Below, piece after piece: positions 59,928 to 64,000 of a stretch of DNA of 64,000 nucleotides. The notes below the pieces were generated by a model, which worked only from the letters and a program-made list of their open reading frames with translations, was not told the origin of the DNA and ran no database searches. Numbering within the stretch: the stretch's first letter is position 1; every line of letters begins with the position of its first letter. Made by a program: the position numbers and the translations under genes. Source of the DNA: Hyalella azteca (Eukaryota > Arthropoda > Malacostraca > Amphipoda > Hyalellidae); NCBI RefSeq assembly GCF_000764305.2, contig NW_025944942.1, positions 1 to 64,000 on the forward strand, in the 5' to 3' direction.

Positions 59928-60699
59928 CCCTCTACCACCTGACATGAGTAACCGGAGCAATATTGTCACACAAGCCTACCCAAATGGATACATTGCTATA
60001 GTGGGCGCAAAATGAATTGCTCTGATGATTGCCGCCACGTACGACAACTGTAAAATGTTCTCTATTGCTTACAAACGTCTTCAGGTTGCTAGACTAAATA
60101 GTTTACGCATAATTTAAGGGGACCGACCTAGCAAAAATTTGAAAATGTTGAGTTTTTCTGTTTCTTATCTCATCTTAAAGGTTGTTTTCTTGCGCATCGA
60201 ACGATATAAGTATCGTCCCTGTGCGTCGAAAAATGACTTTGTGACAGCTCCTCAAAGGGAGGTGGGTTTTAGGTCCCTTAACAAAACTCTACGAGGATAA
60301 ATCACGCGCTGGTCACTCCACAAAGGAAGGCCTGGCATTAAGCAGCCAATCAAAAAAAAACTAGGTGGAAAATGAAAAAAGTGACACTTAGAGTCGATAG
60401 ATATGGTCTTTACAAATCGAATGATACGTGTCTCGATGTTGTAGGATGATATTTGTGGGAGGAGATAGATTTTCTGCAGTACCCCTTTTTGCCGTTTTCT
60501 ATGAATTTCACGTTTTCTATCAATTTTTTCAAAAAATTCATAGGAGCAAAATGTTTTTTTTTTACATTTTACGTATGTATGTGAAGTTTCATGACAATCG
60601 GATAATAACTGTAGAAGTTTCCGTATGCTAGGTCGGTCCCCTTAAGTTGGTTGGTATGTTAAGTTATGTTCCCAATGAGTGACATAGGGCGGTAGAGGG
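59928..60699. mobile_element. TTAA-type (piggyBac-like) non-autonomous transposon, 772 bp
   Basis: Terminal inverted repeats CCCTCTACCACCTGAC at the left and, in reverse complement, CCCTCTACCGCCCTATGTCA at the right, flanked by TTAA on both sides (59924-59927, 60700-60703). The other copies of the surrounding tandem repeat read ACAATTAAATGCTTCTGA at this point, which is the expected empty site with one TTAA. A TTAA duplication plus TIRs starting CCC fits the piggyBac type. It carries a second, nested element at 60118-60641. No transposase. Confidence 0.9.
60118..60641. mobile_element. Nested inverted-repeat element, family B, copy 2 (524 bp, TTAA duplication)
   Basis: Left end GGGGACCGACCTAGCAAAAA, right end the reverse complement GGGGACCGACCTAGC, flanked by TTAA at 60114-60117 and 60642-60645. 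The interior shares 'tatctcatcttaaag', 'gcatcgaacgatat', 'gatacgtgtctcgatgttgt' and 'ccgttttctatgaatttcac' with the elements at 35252 and 62899. It is inserted inside the TTAA-type transposon at 59928-60699. Confidence 0.88.
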
Positions 60700-61200
60700 T
60701 TAAATGCTTCTGATGGCCCGACTCATCGTCTCTGACAGGAGAGGAAACTTTTAATTAATGAATTGTATTTATCATCTTAAGGAAAAAGATAAACGAACCT
60801 GATATTCTAAAAGTCAAATTAATTAATTTAAATTAGATTCAAACCTAGTGACGAATGGATACAATTAAATGCTTCTGATTGCCCGACTCCTCGTCTCTGA
60901 GATTAGGGGTAACTTTTAGGTTATGAATTGTATTTATTATATTCTGGGATAAAATCAACAAACCTGATGTTATAAACGTCAAATTATTAAATTTCAACAA
61001 AGTGCCGAGTATATACAATTAAACGCTTCTGACTGCCTGACTCATCGTTCCTGACGGGAACGGTGCCTATTAGTTATGAATTGTATATATCATCTTTAGC
61101 AATAAGGTCGACGAACCTGAAAATTATAAAATTTAAAATAGATTCCAACATAGTGACGAGTATACATATATCTGACTGCCCGATTCATCGTCTCTGACAG

Positions 61201-61385
61201 GAGTGGCGCTCGCGTTACGATCACAGAAGAGCGGGCGAGTGGCGCTGGCGCAGCCTCGGAGGCGGCCGCTGTGCTGAGCTCGCTACGTCTGGACGTCGCT
61301 CAGCCTCACGACGTCGGGGCATACCAGTGCCGTGCTCAATACAGAGACGACATCGTGCAGCAACACGTCTTTGTTGCTCTCGGCA
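61201..61385 (+). CDS. Dscam: Dscam exon: second half of Ig4
   Basis: Acceptor 'atcgtctctgacag' ends at 61200; donor GTGAGT at 61386; phases 2 in and 1 out. It encodes SGARVTITEERASGAGAASE, then AAAVLSSLRLDVAQPHDVGA and YQCRAQYRDDIVQQHVFVAL. L.L..V...D.G.YQC is the E-F strand signature of an I-set Ig domain and matches insect Dscam1 Ig4 ('VLRIESVKKEDKGMYQCFVRNDQ'). The Ala/Gly/Ser-rich loop (ASGAGAASEAAA) is longer than in the fly. Four decayed copies of its acceptor region lie upstream. Confidence 0.9.
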
Positions 61386-62179
61386 GTGAGTGGCTAAGAG
61401 ATTAGTGTTCGCTTTGTAACTGTTCTCTGAGAAGAGACTTCTTTCAGCTGTTTGTAGGACATGCGGACTCTTGAGAATTGGAAGCTGGTTTCTAAACGGC
61501 AATGAAAGATTTCCTGCCGAATATGTTGGATTGACTATGACATTTTTTTTTTGTTCAAATAATTTTATCGAGTTTCTTTATGTGCATAGAAACGTGGCCG
61601 GTGTCAATAAACGTGATGTACTCGAACACACACTGCTTTATCAACTGCATCAACTGCATTTCCATTCCTACCGAAGTGGGGTGGGTGTCTTGGCAACATT
61701 CTATATACCATCGAAGGTTATCCCAGACTCTCGTGGCACGCCGCTCAAATTTTCAGATCTCCGTACCGGTCCCTATAGTTGCTTTCACTTCGCAGCTGTG
61801 CTAAATGCTGTTATAAAGTTTGACTTTTTTATCTACGAGCCAGTTTGTCTGGTTTCAAATATTTTCCTGTGTTTCCTTGATTTTTCTTAACATGTCGGGT
61901 CTAGGTTTATGTTGCGAGCAGCTTTTGGTTCTGAGTTATAAAGAAAGCATCCAACAGCGGGAAAGTTCCTCTGAATAAACTATTTATATCGTTTTAATTA
62001 GAACTCTTATATTTTATTCAGTTTCTGATCCCATGACATTAGAAACATGAACAAAGATCAAAAGTATTTCGCTTATAAAATTGGCAGAGGTGCACGTTGT
62101 CGCCATAATTCAGATGATCATTATTTATTATTATTGGCTATGGAGACGAAATTGCAAGTAGTGATTTGTCTTCTTGCAG
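61386..62179 (+). other. Dscam intron (Ig4b to Ig5a), no other exon seen
   Basis: A 139-codon open frame spans 61471-61890 (starts MRIGSWFLNGNERF) but has no recognisable domain. The acceptor for Ig5a is 'gatttgtcttcttgcag' at 62163-62179. Confidence 0.45.
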
Positions 62180-62324
62180 CCTCGGCGCCGGTGTTGCTGT
62201 ACCGCTTCATCGCGCACACGCTGCAACCTGGGCCTGCCGTGTCCCTGAAGTGCATCGCCCGCGCCACACCCACGCCACACATCACCTGGACCCTGGACGG
62301 CTTCCCTCTGCCACAGTCACACAG
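62180..62324 (+). CDS. Dscam: Dscam exon: first half of Ig5 (gene continues past the window)
   Basis: Phases 1 in and 2 out; donor GTAACT at 62325. It encodes SAPVLLYRFIAHTLQPGPAV, then SLKCIARATPTPHITWTLDG and FPLPQSHR. 'APVLLYRFI..TLQPGP.VSLKC.A...PTP.ITW.LDG' is a hallmark Dscam Ig5 segment (fly 'DPPVIRQAFQEETMEPGPSVFLKCVAGGNPTPEISWELDG'), with Cys and Trp present. The next exon must start in phase 2 with something like 'YQ.GQYV'; I find none up to 64000. The remaining Ig domains, fibronectin repeats and transmembrane region must lie further right. Confidence 0.92.
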
Positions 62325-62387
62325 GTAACTGCCACACCCACGCCACACATCACCTGGACCCTGGACGGCTTCCATACGCCGCAGTAG
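62263..62387 (+). repeat. 68-bp tandem duplication across the Ig5a donor
   Basis: GCCACACCCACGCCACACAT and the following CACCTGGACCCTGGACGGCT start at 62263 and again at 62331, so the second copy begins six bases after the donor GT. In the second copy the donor equivalent reads CACAG|ACTATA and is lost. The 68-bp spacing would shift the frame, so this duplication is unlikely to be used. Confidence 0.92.
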
Positions 62388-62898
62388 CACAGACTATACA
62401 GTTGGTCTGTACCGTACGTATTCGAGATAAATGTTGCGGTTCATTGGCTGATCCTAAGTCCTGAGTCCAACGCTGTTCGTAAGAACTGTATGTCAACTGC
62501 GATTGTTCCAGTTTCAAACTAATTTTCGGTATTAAAGAGCCTTGTGCATTTATAGTCTATGTGTCAGTCGATGCTTAATCACACGTAGAGGTCTCTTCGT
62601 CAAAGCATAGGAAAGGCCAATTCTGGGTTCTTTTCTCAACCTAATTATTCTCACGGCTATTATCCATTCATATCACGGTGTCCAGGAACGTCGGTCTGAA
62701 TTATCATTTGGAGGTGGTATGCAAAACAAAATCAAGTTTGGAGGTCGCATTTATAAATTAGGATCTACGTTACAAGCTGAAGATAGAAGTAATACGAGAA
62801 TGTATGGCTGATATTGGAAGAAAATGGATATAATTGAACCCGTGGGACAAGGTTCAGTCCTTAGGAGCTGACCTGCTCAAAATATAAGCCTAAATTAA
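62388..62898 (+). other. Dscam intron, no feature called
   Basis: AT-rich intron between the Ig5a exon duplication and the inverted-repeat element at 62899. Nothing recognised. Confidence 0.5.
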
Positions 62899-63777
62899 GG
62901 TGAGCGTCTACCCTAAAATTTTGGATTTCGGCTTTTCCGGTTTTTAGTCTCATCTTAAAGCTGACATTCTGACCTATCCAACGGTACCATAACCATCTCT
63001 GTACGTTGATTTATGCGTTCACGACATATCGCGAAAGGGTTAGGGGTAGTGAAGTTCTTTAACATTTAAGATAGGCCGAAATTACCGGCTGTCCACCTAA
63101 ATGGCTAGGCTGAACACGCTGTGCATCAGTTATCCACCTGCAGTCGTACGGGATAGTTCTCGTGCCACCGTTCGCACCATCCTTGACAAAAATTGAGCTC
63201 CAGTATCGTCTTGTCTTGCAACCTTGCACCCTTGAATGTCTATTTTGAGGCGCGCGCGACTTTGTCGGGCTCTACTGGAAAGTTAACTTATTTTCACTGC
63301 AAACCTATCTCCTCCTACAGTTTTAAAGCTGCAACAATGAGACATATATCATTTGATTCGCAAATAAAAGATCGACAAAGTTGTGTAGGCGTTTTCTAAT
63401 TTCGTTATAGTGTAGATTTTATTTAGTAAAAAGTGGGAAAAAAATCGAAAAAATCGAAAAATTTCCGAAAAATTAACGAAAAATTTCCCCCTCAAACAAA
63501 AATTAGAATTTCAAAGAACGCCTAGACAGTTTTGTAGATATGGTCCTTACGCATCGAATGATATGCGTCTCGATGTTATAGCTTGAAAATCCTAGGAGGA
63601 GATAGATTTCTACGGTACCCCCATTTTGGCCGTTTTCTATGATTTTCACGTTTTCTTTCATTTATTTCGAAAAATTCACATGAACAAAAAGTTTTTTTTT
63701 ATTTTACTTGAGCGTACCAAGTTTCAGAGTGATCCGTCTGTAAATAGCCGAAATAAATTTTAGGGTAGACGCTCCCC
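62899..63777. mobile_element. Inverted-repeat element, family B, copy 3 (879 bp)
   Basis: Left end GGTGAGCGTCTACCCTAAAA, right end in reverse complement GGGGAGCGTCTACCCTAAAA (one mismatch), flanked by TTAA at 62895-62898 and TTCA at 63778-63781. The interior repeats the segments of the 35252 element in the same order ('cggcttttccggtttttag', 'gctgacattctg', 'tatccaacggtaccat', 'gcatcgaatgatatgcgtct'). No transposase ORF. It lies in the intron after Ig5a. Confidence 0.85.
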
Positions 63778-63781
63778 TTCA

Positions 63782-64000
63782 TATCGATGCGATTACATCT
63801 ATTTATCTTACCTAGTTCTATTATCCAAGTAGAATTCCAAATATTTATAGTTTTATACAGAAAATACAAGGACACAATTATTGCATTATGCCTATTTGCT
63901 CACCTGCTCAGTGTGGGAGAATAGGGTCGACAGTTTTATTCAGGAGACCCAGCACTGAGCAAAGTGACGGTATTGAAGGAAAAGACTATTGCATAAATGT
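63782..64000 (+). other. Dscam intron, right edge of window
   Basis: AT-rich sequence with no exon or repeat recognised. The Dscam gene is cut by the window edge. Confidence 0.5.

Larger units (their letters stand above)
59715..61200 (+). repeat. ~145-165-bp tandem repeat containing decayed copies of the Ig4b acceptor
   Basis: Five copies share 'gaattgtatttat.at', 'cgaacctgat.att.taaa.gtc', 'attcaaacc.agtgacga', 'acaattaaatgcttctga' and 'gactcatcgtctctgacag'. The acceptor-like end lies at 59797 (intact AG), 60738 (intact, ctgacag|gag as at the real site), about 60901 (altered), about 61056 (gacgg, AG lost) and 61200 (functional). Between copies 1 and 2 sits a 772-bp transposon plus its TTAA duplication; without it the spacing is 165 bp. 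Confidence 0.88.

Noticed and set aside
61221..61502. 93-codon minus-strand ORF
   Set aside because: Shadow of the GC-rich Ig4b exon on plus.
1..64000. CRISPR arrays, tRNA or rRNA genes, prokaryotic operons
   Set aside because: The sequence is a eukaryotic intron-rich locus. Direct repeats are contiguous minisatellites without spacers, and I saw no tRNA cloverleaf or rRNA motif by eye.

Overview
This 64 kb window is from an AT-rich animal nuclear genome. It has spliced genes, long introns full of small DNA transposons and minisatellites, and no operons. The exons of the main gene match arthropod Dscam (an immunoglobulin-superfamily cell-adhesion and immune receptor) in residues, length and boundary positions. 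One intronic insertion carries TTAGG runs, the arthropod telomere motif. An arthropod is therefore well supported; a crustacean is only a guess.

Layout. From 1 to about 25.2 kb I see no convincing gene, only dispersed inverted-repeat elements, short tandem repeats and two weak candidate exons (8508-8689 and 19280-19482). From 25262 to past the right edge the plus strand carries the 5' part of a Dscam-type gene. It has a signal-peptide exon (25262), a 51-nt candidate cassette exon (28537), a long exon holding an unusual ~200-residue N-terminal extension plus the first half of Ig1 (31597), and then exons for Ig1b, Ig2a, Ig2b, Ig3a, Ig3b/Ig4 start, Ig4a, Ig4b and Ig5a (ending 62324). Intron phases agree at every junction. 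Joined, the exons give about 698 codons ending in phase 2, so the gene continues beyond 64000. The exons homologous to the hypervariable Dscam1 exons (N-halves of Ig2 and Ig3) are present only once each; I see no cluster of alternatives.

The most unusual property is that most of these exons have a tandem duplication at one edge that repeats the splice site and often part of the exon. Examples are 17 intronic 51-bp units ahead of Ig1b, seven 63-bp units carrying the Ig2a donor, a 27-bp repeat of the Ig2b donor, 60/42/60-bp repeats of the Ig4a donor, four decayed ~145-165-bp copies of the Ig4b acceptor, and a 68-bp repeat at the Ig5a donor. Several units are multiples of three and stop-free in the Dscam frame, so alternative splice-site use could add in-frame peptide blocks to Ig1, Ig2 and Ig4.

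Inside the Ig4a-Ig4b intron, on the opposite strand, are two phase-matched exons with a stop codon and an AATAAA signal (57524-57820). They look like the 3' end of a nested gene that may contain an EF-hand. The introns also hold foldback and TTAA-type transposons, including one nested pair with clean target-site duplications, and a pair of long inverted repeats that flanks the two Ig3 exons.
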